DNA of 64,000 nt from Limnobacter alexandrii (GTDB lineage Bacteria > Pseudomonadota > Gammaproteobacteria > Burkholderiales > Burkholderiaceae_B). The number at the start of each line of letters is the position of its first letter. The first letter of the stretch is position 1. Shown here piece by piece: positions 8,116 to 16,942 of the stretch. Below the pieces are notes generated by a model. That model searched no databases. It was not told the DNA's origin and saw nothing but the letters and a program-made list of their open reading frames with translations. Both the position numbers and the translations under genes were made by a program. The stretch lies in contig NZ_SWKN01000006.1 in NCBI RefSeq assembly GCF_005871185.1, positions 1,342,451 to 1,406,450 on the forward strand. The letters are read 5' to 3'.

Positions 8116-8679
8116 ATGAAAAAATCAAGTTTTGTACAAGCCGCAATGTTGACTGCTGGTGTTGCATTAAGCGGCGCTGCGTTCGCGAATACTGCGGTGG
8201 TCAACAGCAATATCACTGAAGCTGAAGTGCTGAAAGCCCAACAAATGTGGGGCAACGCAGTTGTCCAGATTTCCAAAGACTTTGAATCAGGTGGCCTGGA
8301 CAAAGCCAAGAAAACCGCACAGGCCGCGCTGGATGCTGCTTATGCCTATGACATGGGCCCTGTTTTGTTCAAGCCTACTCTGGCCGCACTCCCACAGAAT
8401 ATTCGCAGCACTGAAGAGGGTGCATTGGCTTACTTCGTGGGTGGTAACAAACAGTTCCCCAACGACTCCGGATTTGCCTTGAAAGGTTGGAGAAATGTGG
8501 AATCCAAAAACGCTGTTATTCACCTGAACGGCAATACCGCACTGACCATGGGTAATGTCAGCTTTACTGACAAGAACGGCAAAGTAACCACAGTCGATAA
8601 GACCTGGGGTTACGTGAAGGACAGCGCTGGCAACGTGAAGATTGTGCTCCACCACTCATCACTGCCTTACACCAACTAA
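8116..8679 (+). CDS. Secreted SnoaL/NTF2-like protein
   Basis: 187 residues from the ATG at 8116 with AAGGAG 8 bases before it; an earlier in-frame ATG at 8062 lies inside the repeat array and is rejected. Sec signal peptide cut after GAAFA. The mature part starts ITEAEVLKAQQMWGNAVVQISKDFE and ends in beta-rich segments (NVSFTDKNGKVTTVDKTWGYVKD...IVLHHSSLPY), the layout of a SnoaL/DUF4440-like cone-shaped fold. Similar exported proteins are sometimes labelled phosphoribosyl-AMP cyclohydrolase in databases; I see nothing here supporting that activity. Probably under the neighbouring two-component system. Confidence 0.7.
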   Translation: MKKSSFVQAAMLTAGVALSGAAFANTAVVNSNITEAEVLKAQQMWGNAVVQISKDFESGGLDKAKKTAQAALDAAYAYDMGPVLFKPTLAALPQNIRSTEEGALAYFVGGNKQFPNDSGFALKGWRNVESKNAVIHLNGNTALTMGNVSFTDKNGKVTTVDKTWGYVKDSAGNVKIVLHHSSLPYTN

Positions 8680-8689
8680 ATTCCACGAT

Positions 8690-8714
8690 GGCCGACGTTT
8701 GAGTCGGCCGTTTT
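8690..8714 (+). terminator. Terminator or attenuator hairpin
   Basis: A 7-bp GC-rich stem GGCCGAC/GTCGGCC with a 6-base loop is followed by GTTTT. It sits between the SnoaL-like gene and the DUF3034 gene. The T run is short, so it may only partly stop transcription and allow read-through into the next two genes. Confidence 0.55.
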
Positions 8715-8739
8715 CTCCGTTCTCATGGAAGCATTTGTG

Positions 8740-9657
8740 ATGAACCAACAACAATCAAAATGGATCAAGGCTGCAGTGTTGAGCACTGCTGTTTTTTGTG
8801 CCCCTGTTTGGGCAAGCACCGGCAAGCTGGTCTTGACTGGTGGTGTCAGCACGGTTGAAGGTGCTGGCGGTGGCGGTATTACCCCCTGGGCTTTTATTGG
8901 TACACAGGCCACTGAAAATGAATTGGGTTTTGCAACGAATCTGACCCAGGTTGAAACACAGGATTATTCGCTGACCACTTACGGTGCAACCGTGGGCTGG
9001 AATGAACGCGTGGAGTTTTCTCTGGGTGAGCAGGTGCTTGATACGGGTATCACCGGAACAGCCCTGACCGGCGCGGGTTTGGACTTGAAACAGCAGATTA
9101 TCGGTGTGAAGGTTCGAGTGTTTGGTGACGGCGTATTGGACACCGACACCTGGTACCCCCAAGTGGCAGTGGGTGTGCAGCACAAATCGCTGGATGCCGC
9201 CGCTTTGGAGCCGACCCTGACTTCATTGGGTGCAGACGACAGCGGCACTGATTTCTATGTTTCTGCAACCAAACTTTTCCTGAAACAGGGCGTGCTGGTC
9301 AACGGTACTTTGCGAGCCACCAAGGCCAACCAGAACGGCTTGCTGGGCTTCGGTTCAAACACAGACGACAGTTATGAGCTGATGCCTGAAATATCCGTGG
9401 CCAAGTTGTTGAATCACAACCTCGCAATTGGTGCTGAATACCGAATGATGCCGAACAATCTGGAGGCAGCAGGTCGGAACGCCGGCCTGGGCGCTGGCTT
9501 GCGTGCAGACGATTGGATTGATGTGTTCGTAGCCTGGGCACCCACCAAAAACCTGTCGTTGACTGCGGCCTATGTTGACCTTGGCCGAATTGTGCCCGCC
9601 ACAACAGATGGCCGCAGCCAAACAGGCTTCTATTTGTCCGCTCAACTTGCATTTTGA
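8740..9657 (+). CDS. DUF3034-family outer-membrane-type protein
   Basis: 305 residues from the ATG at 8740 (GGAAG upstream); signal peptide cut after APVWA. The mature protein begins TGKLVLTGGVSTVEGAGGGGITPWAFIG, the typical opening of DUF3034 proteins, and consists of alternating beta segments ending in YLSAQLAF with a C-terminal Phe, as for outer-membrane beta-barrels. No biochemical role is established. It is 12 bases before the exported truncated hemoglobin gene, so the two are very likely one operon. Confidence 0.8.
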   Translation: MNQQQSKWIKAAVLSTAVFCAPVWASTGKLVLTGGVSTVEGAGGGGITPWAFIGTQATENELGFATNLTQVETQDYSLTTYGATVGWNERVEFSLGEQVLDTGITGTALTGAGLDLKQQIIGVKVRVFGDGVLDTDTWYPQVAVGVQHKSLDAAALEPTLTSLGADDSGTDFYVSATKLFLKQGVLVNGTLRATKANQNGLLGFGSNTDDSYELMPEISVAKLLNHNLAIGAEYRMMPNNLEAAGRNAGLGAGLRADDWIDVFVAWAPTKNLSLTAAYVDLGRIVPATTDGRSQTGFYLSAQLAF

Positions 9658-9669
9658 GGAAAGACCATC

Positions 9670-10107
9670 ATGATGAAATCAATTCGAACTAATGCAGCCG
9701 CTCTGGCTGTAGCCATGTGTTTATCGGTCTCTGCGCAGGCCAGTTCTGACAAAACCTTGTACGAGCAACTGGGCGGTAAGGAAAGTATCCGCATGGTCAT
9801 GGATGACTTTGTGGTGCGTTTGAAAGCCGATCCGCGAATTGGCGATCAGTTTGCGGCAACAAACGCAGACCGTTTGGCTTCCCAACTAACAGACCAGGTG
9901 TGTGAAGCCACCGGCGGGCCTTGTAAGTATGTAGGTGCCGACATGAAAACTGCACATGAAGACATGGTGATTACCAAAGCCCACTTCAATGCCTTGGTGG
10001 AGGTGCTTCAGACCAGCATGAATGCGCACAGCGTTCCGTTTGATATTCAGCTGGAAGTGCTCAGCATGTTAGCACCCATGCACCGGGATGTGATTACGGT
10101 TCGATAG
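9670..10107 (+). CDS. Exported group 1 truncated hemoglobin
   Basis: 145 residues with a signal peptide cut after SAQA, so the globin is predicted to work in the periplasm. The TrHb1 pattern is clear: YEQLGGKESIRMVMDDF, KADPRIGDQF, TGGPCKY and MKTAHEDMVITKAHF, with proximal heme His96 (F8). The distal B10 position, Tyr in mycobacterial trHbN, aligns with Val48 here, which would change ligand binding. Cys78 and Cys85 in the mature part could pair in the periplasm. Transcribed with the DUF3034 gene. Likely roles of such proteins are NO or O2 handling or electron transfer; no direct evidence here. Confidence 0.85.
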   Translation: MMKSIRTNAAALAVAMCLSVSAQASSDKTLYEQLGGKESIRMVMDDFVVRLKADPRIGDQFAATNADRLASQLTDQVCEATGGPCKYVGADMKTAHEDMVITKAHFNALVEVLQTSMNAHSVPFDIQLEVLSMLAPMHRDVITVR

Positions 10108-10153
10108 GCTTGATCAGGTCGTCGGAATCAATTCTGTTTTTTCCCACTCCACT

Positions 10154-10174
10154 CACCCCGTACCCTACGGGGTG
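10154..10174. repeat. Perfect inverted repeat after the globin gene
   Basis: CACCCCGTA-ccc-TACGGGGTG forms a 9-bp perfect stem with a 3-base loop 47 bases after the globin stop. There is no T run after it on either strand, so it may be an RNA-stabilising hairpin or a protein site rather than an intrinsic terminator. Confidence 0.45.
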
Positions 10175-10265
10175 AAACTTCACTTAATCTTAGTCAGCAA
10201 GTCCTCCAGCAGATAGCGTCCACACATAAATGTTAGCAACCTGACGCACGTTTCTGCCGATGGGG

Positions 10266-10291
10266 TATATTGCTTTGAATAGTCCAATATA
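10266..10291. promoter_or_regulatory. Inverted repeat upstream of the DUF1348 gene
   Basis: TATATTG and CAATATA are separated by 12 bases, about 63 bases before the start codon at 10354. It could be an operator or part of a promoter. No regulator can be assigned. Confidence 0.3.
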
Positions 10292-10353
10292 AATCAAAAC
10301 CTATCAATCATTGCCTGCGCACCTTTAGCAATCAACTGTGTATGGAGCAGGAA

Positions 10354-10827
10354 ATGAGTACAGAAACCAGACCACCCTTACCCCCATTCGATCTTGAGTC
10401 AGCGGCCAAGAAGGCTAGGGCTGCAGAGAATGCGTGGAACACCAGAGACCCAGTGGCAGTGTCCATGGCTTACACCGAAGATTCGAAATGGCGCAATCGC
10501 AGTGAAATATTTCATGGCAGGGCGGCGATTGTCGATTTTCTGACCCGAAAGTGGGCGCATGAAAATGGCTACAGATTGATCAAGGAAGTGTGGGCTTGTT
10601 CAGGCAATCGCATTGCGGTTCGATTTGCTTATGAATGGCATGACACTGCTGGAAACTGGTTTCGAAGTTACGGGAATGAAAATTGGGAGTTTGATTCAAG
10701 GGGGTTGATGCAAGCGCGCCATGCCAGCATTAACGACATTCCGATCAGTGAGTCAGACCGCTTGTTTCACTGGCCACAAGGCCCGAGACCAGCCGACCAC
10801 CCTGGGCTTAGTGATCTCGGGCTGTAA
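10354..10827 (+). CDS. DUF1348 family NTF2/SnoaL-like protein
   Basis: 157 residues from the ATG at 10354, which has GGAG 6 bases upstream; another in-frame ATG at 10342 contains that site. No signal peptide. The sequence carries the DUF1348 hallmarks [30 protein letters not shown] and [11 protein letters not shown], and ends with [12 protein letters not shown]. These proteins have a cone-like ligand-binding fold with unknown substrate. Its end overlaps the end of the MocR gene on the other strand by 20 bases. Confidence 0.8.
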   Translation: MSTETRPPLPPFDLESAAKKARAAENAWNTRDPVAVSMAYTEDSKWRNRSEIFHGRAAIVDFLTRKWAHENGYRLIKEVWACSGNRIAVRFAYEWHDTAGNWFRSYGNENWEFDSRGLMQARHASINDIPISESDRLFHWPQGPRPADHPGLSDLGL

Positions 10828-12232
10828 ATTTGTTTTGCTGCTGAGCGCTGGATGGCGGATAGCTGTTGAGCGTTTCAGCGACGATTCTTAAAGTTTGCTC
10901 AATGCGCTCGTCACTCAAATTGCCACCCAGAGAAAGCCGCACGGCGTTGGGTGTGCTGCCCTCCAGGCAGAACATGTCAGCGCTGGCAATGGCGATGCCG
11001 CGGTTGAGCAGGCGCCCGCAGAACGCAGACTGATTCCATACCGAGGGGAGATTCAACCACAAATGAAAACCCTCGGAATTCGTCTCGATTTTAAAGTCAC
11101 CCAGTATTCGCTTGGCGATCAGTTGCCTTCGCTGACTCATCATACGAATGCTATCCAGGCACATTTGCGCAGTGCCATCAAGAATCCACTGGGTGGCCAG
11201 TGCGGTACACATCGGGCTGGCCATGATTTGGGTGGCCCGCAATGATGACGCGATTCGTTTTGACTCCAGTTCGGTGGGGCACACCAGAAATGCAATTCGA
11301 AGACCTGCACTGCATGTTTTGGACAAGCCATTGATGTAGTAAGTCAACTCTGGTGCAAGACTGGCCAACGACGGGGGTGGGGTGCGCATCAGTTTGCTGT
11401 AGGGGTCGTCTTCAATGATTTTCAAACCAAAGTGTCGAGCGACCTCCACCAGTTCATGTCTGCGTGTTTCGCTGATGGTTCGCGTGGTTGGGTTCTGGAT
11501 GGTCGGGTTCAAATACAGGGCACGAACTTTATTGACTCTGCAATGCGCCTCCAAGGCATCGGGCAGAATGCCTTCGCCATCGCTGGGTATACCCAGTGTT
11601 CGGATGCCTAGTAATCCTGCCATGGCTTTCACGCCCGGGTAGGTGATTGTTTCAGCGCACAGCGTGTTGCCAGCGCCGACCAAGGCTGTCATCAGGCCTG
11701 CCAGTGTGGCCTGAATGCCTGGCGTGACCAGGACGGTTCTTCCCTGGTGATGTGGGCTGATGCCGTTTAACCAAGTACTGGCGGCCAGTTGATCCTCTTC
11801 GCTTCCGCCGAAGTCCTGATACCTTGTTAGCCTGTGAAAATTTCCTTGTTCGGTCACATGCCTTGCACCGTGACGCATGCGGGCAAGAATCTCCTGTTCT
11901 TGTGGTTCCGGTGCCATGTTCATGGTCATTTCAATCAGCGTGGGTTCTGCTTCAAGCTGGTTTGAGTTTCGAATTCTGACATAACTGCCCACGCCAGCCT
12001 TGGAGGTAATCAAGCCGCGGTGTTGGGCCTCCTGATAGGCTCGGGCGACTGTGGTGTAGTCCAAGTCCAGTCCCTTTGCCAATTCCCGAATGGGTGGTAA
12101 CCGGTCATCCAGTTTCAGGATCCCTTGCTGTATTTCCAGTTCAATAGTCTCGGCGATCGCCATGTAGGCCGGCTTGTCGCAGTTTGACAGCGCCTTGTTC
12201 CATTCTTCCAAAAGAGTCGATTTACTTCGCAT
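10808..12232 (-). CDS. MocR/PdxR-type transcriptional regulator (GntR domain plus aminotransferase domain)
   Basis: 474 residues from the ATG at 12232; a GTG 15 bases upstream is an alternative. Residues about 15-85 form a GntR winged helix ([45 protein letters not shown]). The rest is a fold-type I aminotransferase domain with the pyridoxal-phosphate lysine in [13 protein letters not shown] and the [11 protein letters not shown] and EDDPYSKL blocks, so it probably senses a metabolite through PLP. It is transcribed away from nitB-nitH across a 281-base gap with three GGTGCAW repeats, making it the obvious candidate regulator of that cluster. Known Nit1C clusters elsewhere use other regulators, so this is inference. 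Confidence 0.88.
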   Translation of the reverse strand: MRSKSTLLEEWNKALSNCDKPAYMAIAETIELEIQQGILKLDDRLPPIRELAKGLDLDYTTVARAYQEAQHRGLITSKAGVGSYVRIRNSNQLEAEPTLIEMTMNMAPEPQEQEILARMRHGARHVTEQGNFHRLTRYQDFGGSEEDQLAASTWLNGISPHHQGRTVLVTPGIQATLAGLMTALVGAGNTLCAETITYPGVKAMAGLLGIRTLGIPSDGEGILPDALEAHCRVNKVRALYLNPTIQNPTTRTISETRRHELVEVARHFGLKIIEDDPYSKLMRTPPPSLASLAPELTYYINGLSKTCSAGLRIAFLVCPTELESKRIASSLRATQIMASPMCTALATQWILDGTAQMCLDSIRMMSQRRQLIAKRILGDFKIETNSEGFHLWLNLPSVWNQSAFCGRLLNRGIAIASADMFCLEGSTPNAVRLSLGGNLSDERIEQTLRIVAETLNSYPPSSAQQQNKFTARDH

Positions 12233-12263
12233 GTGCACCCGCCCCACCTGTCGGTTTCAAATG

Positions 12264-12310
12264 GGTGCAAGCAACTTGCGCGCCCGGTGCATCGCACTTT
12301 TCAGGTGCAA
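12264..12310 (+). promoter_or_regulatory. Three GGTGCAW repeats in the MocR-nitB divergent region
   Basis: GGTGCAA at 12264-12270, GGTGCAT at 12286-12292 and GGTGCAA at 12304-12310 lie on the same strand, just upstream of the MocR start; the middle one also forms the inverted repeat GTGC-atc-GCAC. Direct repeats are typical of MocR operators. A candidate site for autoregulation and for control of nitB-nitH. Confidence 0.45.
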
Positions 12311-12513
12311 CGTTTTGGCCATGTTCTGCGGTGAAAAGTTTCAGTTTGAATAATCAAACACGCTGGAAAGTCGCATGAAATGGATTTGATTGCACATTGA
12401 TTGGATTGGCAATGGGTGAATTGGTACAGGCGTTGCGACTAATTCTGTGTGCGCCGGCACAGTGCAGATCACTTTCACGGTGCCGATTTGTTGATGACTC
12501 TGGAGATCATGAA

Positions 12514-12996
12514 ATGCCTAAAGTAAATCACCCCGCTCATGTTGATGGCGATTATTTTGTCGATTACGAAGAAAAAGTATTTGAGGATGTGAAGGCTGAG
12601 CCGGGCCAAAAAGCGCTGGTGACTTTTCACACGGTGGCGTTTGAAGGTTCGATTGGATTTGTGAACTTGTTGCAGGCCACACGCTTGCAGCGCAAGGGTT
12701 TCGAAACCTCAGTATTGCTCTACGGCCCTGGCGTTACTTTGGGTGTTCAGCGCGGATTCCCCACCTTGGGAAATGAGGCTTTCCCGGGTCACTTGAATTT
12801 CAACAACCAGATCAAGAAGTTCATGGGTGAAGGCGGCAAGGTGTACGCATGCCGCTTTGCCTTGCAGGCCTTGTATGGGCATGGTGAACCATCCTTGATT
12901 GAAGGCATTCGACCAATCAACCCTCTGGATGTGATGGATTTGGTGTTGATTCACAAGCGCGACAGCGCTGTGATTATTGATACCTGGACATTGTAA
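12514..12996 (+). CDS. nitB: NitB, MSMEG_0572-family nitrogen-starvation protein of the Nit1C cluster
   Basis: 160 residues from the ATG at 12514 (GGAG 9 bases upstream). The conserved opening [27 protein letters not shown], the block [23 protein letters not shown] and the segment [22 protein letters not shown] match the first gene of Nit1C clusters. It resembles DsrE-like small proteins in size and layout. Biochemical role unknown. It opens a run of seven plus-strand genes in the canonical order nitB-C-D-E-F-G-H. Confidence 0.88.
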   Translation: MPKVNHPAHVDGDYFVDYEEKVFEDVKAEPGQKALVTFHTVAFEGSIGFVNLLQATRLQRKGFETSVLLYGPGVTLGVQRGFPTLGNEAFPGHLNFNNQIKKFMGEGGKVYACRFALQALYGHGEPSLIEGIRPINPLDVMDLVLIHKRDSAVIIDTWTL

Positions 12997-13060
12997 ACAA
13001 GCAGTGGGGTCGCCTTGTTGGCGGCCCTGCCAGTTGTAAGTTGAAGTGGAGAATGTGTGC

Positions 13061-14017
13061 ATGACGGAATCCAGAATAATTCGTGCAGCAGCAGCGCAGA
13101 TCGCGCCTGATTTGCAGAATCCGGGTCAAACAATCCAACGGGTTTGCCAAACCATGGAGGAGGCTGCAGCCAGGGGCGTACAAATTATTGTGTTCCCGGA
13201 AACGTTTGTGCCTTATTACCCTTATTTCTCGTTTGTTTCGCCACCGGTACAGCAAGGCAAGGAACACTTGCGGCTTTATGAGCATGCGGTAACTGTGCCC
13301 GGTTCCGAAACCGATGCAGTGTCAGCCATGGCCGCCAAGCACAACATGGTGGTTGTTTTGGGTGTGAATGAGCGAGACCACGGCACGCTATACAACGCAC
13401 AAATTATTTTCGACAGCACTGGAGAAATTCTTTTGAAGCGCCGAAAAATTACACCGACTTACCACGAGCGAATGGTGTGGGGGCAGGGCGATGCATCGGG
13501 TTTGAAAGTGGTTGAGTCTGGCGCAGGCCGTGTGGGTGCACTGGCATGTTGGGAACACTACAACCCTTTGGCCAGATATTGCCTGATGGCCCAGCACGAG
13601 GAAATTCACTGTGCTCAGTTTCCTGGCTCATTGGTGGGACAAGTGTTTGCCGATCAAATGGAGGTGACCATCCGCCACCACGCATTGGAATCAGGCTGTT
13701 TTGTCATCAACAGCACTGCGTGGCTTTCCGAAGAGCAAATTCAAAGTATTTCTCAAGACAGTGTCTTGCAAAAAGGCCTGCGTGGCGGTTGTTTCACTGG
13801 GATCGTCAGCCCGGAAGGCAAGTTGCTGGGCGAGCCGCTGACCGAGGGTGAGGGGCTGGTGGTGGCTGACCTGGACATGGCGCTGGTGACCAAGCGAAAA
13901 CGGATGATGGACTCCGTGGGACATTATGCACGCCCCGAGTTGTTGAGCTTGATGGTCCGGGACGAGGCCTCGAGCCCCATGCGAAAAATTTCGGGGGTGC
14001 AGCATGCTGAGTACTGA
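13061..14017 (+). CDS. nitC: NitC, Nit6803-type nitrilase
   Basis: 318 residues from the ATG at 13061 (GGAG 9 bases upstream). The carbon-nitrogen hydrolase triad is intact: Glu47 in [13 protein letters not shown], Lys129 in [15 protein letters not shown] and nucleophile Cys163 in [10 protein letters not shown]. Nitrilases of this clade hydrolyse nitriles to acids and ammonia. In pseudomonads the Nit1C cluster carrying this enzyme is needed for growth on cyanide as nitrogen source, so a nitrile or cyanide-derived compound is the likely substrate. Its last 14 bases overlap the radical SAM gene. Confidence 0.93.
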   Translation: MTESRIIRAAAAQIAPDLQNPGQTIQRVCQTMEEAAARGVQIIVFPETFVPYYPYFSFVSPPVQQGKEHLRLYEHAVTVPGSETDAVSAMAAKHNMVVVLGVNERDHGTLYNAQIIFDSTGEILLKRRKITPTYHERMVWGQGDASGLKVVESGAGRVGALACWEHYNPLARYCLMAQHEEIHCAQFPGSLVGQVFADQMEVTIRHHALESGCFVINSTAWLSEEQIQSISQDSVLQKGLRGGCFTGIVSPEGKLLGEPLTEGEGLVVADLDMALVTKRKRMMDSVGHYARPELLSLMVRDEASSPMRKISGVQHAEY

Positions 14018-15080
14018 TCTTCAAACATATGGCTTGAGGCTGGAAGACCCCTCCGTGGGTGCACCAAGTCGGCGAGGTGGGGCGGGCCCTTCTGATCACA
14101 AGGCGGTGGTGGTCGATGGTCAAACAGTGATGATTCCGGTTCACACTCACACCGCGTGGGACTCGCCATTCATCGCAAGCAAACCCGACGCGAATGGTAA
14201 AAGCGAGCTTCGTAAAAATGGCATTCCAATCGCTGTGATTGATTTTCCAAGGCAGCCAAAATTTTATGGCCTGACCACCGCAGACGGAATTCCTTACGAA
14301 CAAATTGCCACAATGCACAGCAGCGACGTGTTGGCCACCACAGTGCTGCAAACCTGCATTCGCTACCAAAGCAGAAACAAAACATGCAAGTTCTGTTCGA
14401 TCGGGCAGTCTTTGGCTGCCGGGCGAACTATTGAGCGCAAAACACCGCAGCAGTTGGCAGAAGTAGCAAAGGCTGCAGTTGAACTGGACGGTGTGAAACA
14501 CATGGTGATGACCACGGGTACACCCGCTACGCCGGATCGGGGCGCTGCAATCATGGTTGAAAGTGTGTTGGCTGTGAAGGCGGCGGTGGATTTGCCGATT
14601 CAAGTCCAAATTGAACCGCCCGACAGATTTGAGTGGTTTGAAGAATTGAAGCGAAGTGGAGCAGACACCTTGGGTATGCACCTTGAGGTAATTACTGACA
14701 GCGTGCGGCAAGCCATCATGCCCGGCAAAGCCACTGTGCCAGTGAGTTATTACATGCAGGCTTTTGATGCAGCGGTGAAGGTGTTTGGCCGTGGGCAGGT
14801 GAGTACTTACATTATCGCAGGGTTGGGCGATTCACAGTCTGGCATTGTCGACATGTGCCGTGATCTGATACGGCGTGGTGTTTATCCCTTTGTGGTTCCC
14901 TTTGTGCCCATTGGTGGCACCCCTTTGGAAAGTCATCCTGTCCCCAGTTCGGAATTCATGCTCGAGGTGCTGAAACCGGTGGGTCAGATGTTGCGTGATG
15001 CTGATTTGTTGTCCAAGGACATGAAGGCTGGTTGCGGAAAATGTGGTGCGTGTTCAACGCTGAAAAAATTTGAAACTTGA
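14004..15080 (+). CDS. nitD: NitD, MSMEG_0568-family radical SAM protein
   Basis: 358 residues, overlapping nitC by 14 bases. The radical SAM cluster motif is a variant, C118-x9-C128-x2-C131 ([16 protein letters not shown]), instead of the usual CX3CX2C spacing. The TIM-barrel landmarks follow: [28 protein letters not shown] and [11 protein letters not shown]. The C terminus ends in GCGKCGAC (Cys344, 347, 350), which could hold an auxiliary iron-sulfur cluster. The reaction is not known, but the protein is a fixed member of Nit1C clusters and is presumed to act with the nitrilase and the GNAT and AIR-synthase-like partners. Confidence 0.9.
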   Translation: MLSTDLQTYGLRLEDPSVGAPSRRGGAGPSDHKAVVVDGQTVMIPVHTHTAWDSPFIASKPDANGKSELRKNGIPIAVIDFPRQPKFYGLTTADGIPYEQIATMHSSDVLATTVLQTCIRYQSRNKTCKFCSIGQSLAAGRTIERKTPQQLAEVAKAAVELDGVKHMVMTTGTPATPDRGAAIMVESVLAVKAAVDLPIQVQIEPPDRFEWFEELKRSGADTLGMHLEVITDSVRQAIMPGKATVPVSYYMQAFDAAVKVFGRGQVSTYIIAGLGDSQSGIVDMCRDLIRRGVYPFVVPFVPIGGTPLESHPVPSSEFMLEVLKPVGQMLRDADLLSKDMKAGCGKCGACSTLKKFET

Positions 15081-15101
15081 TGCCAAGTATGAGGCGATTC
15101 C

Positions 15102-15653
15102 ATGTTTATTACCGGAATGAAAATTGAGGAATTCAACTACAGCGAGTGCCACATCAAACTCGCTGTAGATGACTGGTCACTGCGTGAAGCGCAGAGACTT
15201 CGCAACGATGTTTTTGTGGTGGAACAAGGTATTTTTCAAACCAGTGACCATGATGTATTTGACAGCGAGGCTTACACATTAGTAGCCACCATCGGCTTGC
15301 TGGGCATTCCCGATGCAGTGGTTGGAACAGTGCGAATTCATGAGCAGTCACCCGGTGTGTGGGTAGGCTCTCGCCTTGCAGTCGATAAGGCTTATCGATC
15401 GGTTAAAGGCCTTGGGAAGGCACTGATTGCAATGGCCGTGTGCAGTGCCAAGGCGCAAGGCTGCAGGGTTTTTTATGCGAATGTTCAGCTACAGAATGTG
15501 GGCTTGTTCCAAAAGCTGGGTTGGCGGGCTTTGGGCCATATCAATGTGCACGGTGTAGGGCATATGTTCATGCAGGCTGATCTTGAGGCGTATCCACACT
15601 CTCACGATCCAGGCTGTGGCTTTGTTCACATGTTCGCTGAGAGGCGTGTATGA
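15102..15653 (+). CDS. nitE: NitE, GNAT-family N-acetyltransferase of the Nit1C cluster
   Basis: 183 residues from the ATG at 15102 (GAGG upstream); MKIEE at 15117 is a second possible start. WSLREAQRLRNDVFVVEQGIF is the usual GNAT N-terminal block; VGSRLAVDKAYRSVKGLGKALIAMA contains the acetyl-CoA-binding loop in a divergent form (V-K-G-L-G-K); and YANVQLQNVGLFQKLGWRALG is the C-terminal motif. Cys and His are plentiful at the C terminus (SHDPGCGFVH). Acceptor unknown. The stop overlaps the start of nitF by 4 bases. Confidence 0.88.
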   Translation: MFITGMKIEEFNYSECHIKLAVDDWSLREAQRLRNDVFVVEQGIFQTSDHDVFDSEAYTLVATIGLLGIPDAVVGTVRIHEQSPGVWVGSRLAVDKAYRSVKGLGKALIAMAVCSAKAQGCRVFYANVQLQNVGLFQKLGWRALGHINVHGVGHMFMQADLEAYPHSHDPGCGFVHMFAERRV

Positions 15654-16666
15654 GTGGGCTTCAAACCTTGGTGCAAACCATTCGAGAAAGCAAAGGGATG
15701 GCTCACAAAAAAGACATTGCGATCGCAATGGGCGCGTTGGCTGGTGCGCAACCCTGCGATTCCTCATGCCTGGTGGGTGATGACTGTGCGGTGTTTAAGT
15801 CGGCAGATGGGTCTTATCTGCTGTTTGCGATTGAAGGATTCATGAACGAGTTTGTTCAGGAAGATCCCTGGTTTTCAGGCTATTGCGGTGTCATGGTGAA
15901 TGTCAGTGACATCGCGGCCATGGGCGGCCGACCCACAGCGGTTGTTGATGCAGTGTGGACAGCCGATTCAAGCCAATTGGAAAAAATTCTTCAAGGTATG
16001 GCCGCTGCATCGGCAAGGTACAAAGTGCCGATTGTGGGTGGGCACACGAATGCCAGGAATAAACAATCTCAGCTTGCTGTGTCAATTATTGGCTCTGCTA
16101 ACGCGGTATTGAGCAGTTTCGATGCCAAGCCGGGTGATGTTTTGATGAGTGTGATTGATTTGAGGGGTCACTACCACGGGTCAGGGAACAACTGGAATGC
16201 CAGTACCGAAGCACCCGTCGAACGATTGCGGGCCGATCTGGAATTACTTGCCCAGGTGGCAGAGCGTGGATTGGCAGTGGCCTGTAAAGACATCAGTATG
16301 GCTGGGCCTTTGGGTACCACTTTGATGATGCTGGAATGTTCAGCGTGTGGGGCCGAAATTTGGCCTTGTGCATTCCCGAGCCCAAAAGGAGTGCCAGTTG
16401 AACGCTGGATGCAAACGTTCCCTAGTTTTGGATTTGTATTCAGTGTCCCACCCAGTTCTGTTGAGTCAATGAAGCAACTTTTCGGTAGCAGAGACTTGCT
16501 GTGCTACGAGGTGGGGCACGTGACAGCAGACTCCCGGGTTTGGTTGAATCACGAGGATGAACGAGAGCTGCTGTGGGATTTTTCAGATAGGTCGTTATTG
16601 GGTTGCAGCCAGTTGAACAAGAGCAATCATGAGTTTGGAGATGCACATGCCTGTGGTTCGATTTGA
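15650..16666 (+). CDS. nitF: NitF, sll0787-type AIR synthase (PurM)-like protein
   Basis: 338 residues, coupled to nitE by an ATGA overlap. PurM/HypE/SelD superfamily landmarks are present: GDDCAVF near residue 43, VMVNVSDIAAMGGRPTAVVD, IVGGHTNARN and ACKDISMAGPLGTTLMMLE. These proteins bind ATP and use it to activate amide or carboxylate groups. The true substrate in the Nit1C pathway is not established. Its last 20 bases overlap nitG. Confidence 0.9.
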   Translation: MSGLQTLVQTIRESKGMAHKKDIAIAMGALAGAQPCDSSCLVGDDCAVFKSADGSYLLFAIEGFMNEFVQEDPWFSGYCGVMVNVSDIAAMGGRPTAVVDAVWTADSSQLEKILQGMAAASARYKVPIVGGHTNARNKQSQLAVSIIGSANAVLSSFDAKPGDVLMSVIDLRGHYHGSGNNWNASTEAPVERLRADLELLAQVAERGLAVACKDISMAGPLGTTLMMLECSACGAEIWPCAFPSPKGVPVERWMQTFPSFGFVFSVPPSSVESMKQLFGSRDLLCYEVGHVTADSRVWLNHEDERELLWDFSDRSLLGCSQLNKSNHEFGDAHACGSI

Positions 16667-16931
16667 TGTGATGTGGCCAGACTCTTCGGTGATGAAGTGT
16701 CAATCGCCATCCTCGATTATTCGGAATTTTCTGCATGAAGGGCAAAAGATTTCGTTGAGCGAGTTTTTAAAAGTTTCTGAGCTTGGCTTGAATTTAGCCA
16801 GCGATCGTGTGCGTGAAAAATATGGTTTCGCATGTTCCGCAGCATCTGATCAACTGGAAATTATTCAGGCCAAGGCAAGCAGATTTCAGAACTGGCCAGC
16901 CGCTACGGTGCAAGTCATCCGAATGGATTGA
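16647..16931 (+). CDS. nitG: NitG, MSMEG_0570-family small protein
   Basis: 94 residues starting MPVVRFDVMWPDSS; the ATG at 16647 has GGAG 6 bases upstream and fits the family N terminus, whereas ATGs at 16629 and 16641 are in the same frame but less suited. SPSSIIRNFLHEGQKISLSEFL and REKYGFACSAASDQL are the recognisable blocks. No catalytic motif or signal peptide. A constant, uncharacterised member of Nit1C clusters. It overlaps nitF by 20 bases and ends 11 bases before nitH. Confidence 0.85.
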   Translation: MPVVRFDVMWPDSSVMKCQSPSSIIRNFLHEGQKISLSEFLKVSELGLNLASDRVREKYGFACSAASDQLEIIQAKASRFQNWPAATVQVIRMD

Positions 16932-16942
16932 AGGAAAAGACC

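Noticed and set aside
8116-8679. Naming the secreted protein phosphoribosyl-AMP cyclohydrolase
   Set aside because: The protein is exported and lacks the Cys/His zinc motifs of HisI; the name seems to be a propagated label.
10154-10174. Perfect 9-bp inverted repeat as an intrinsic terminator for the globin gene
   Set aside because: No T run follows the stem on either strand.
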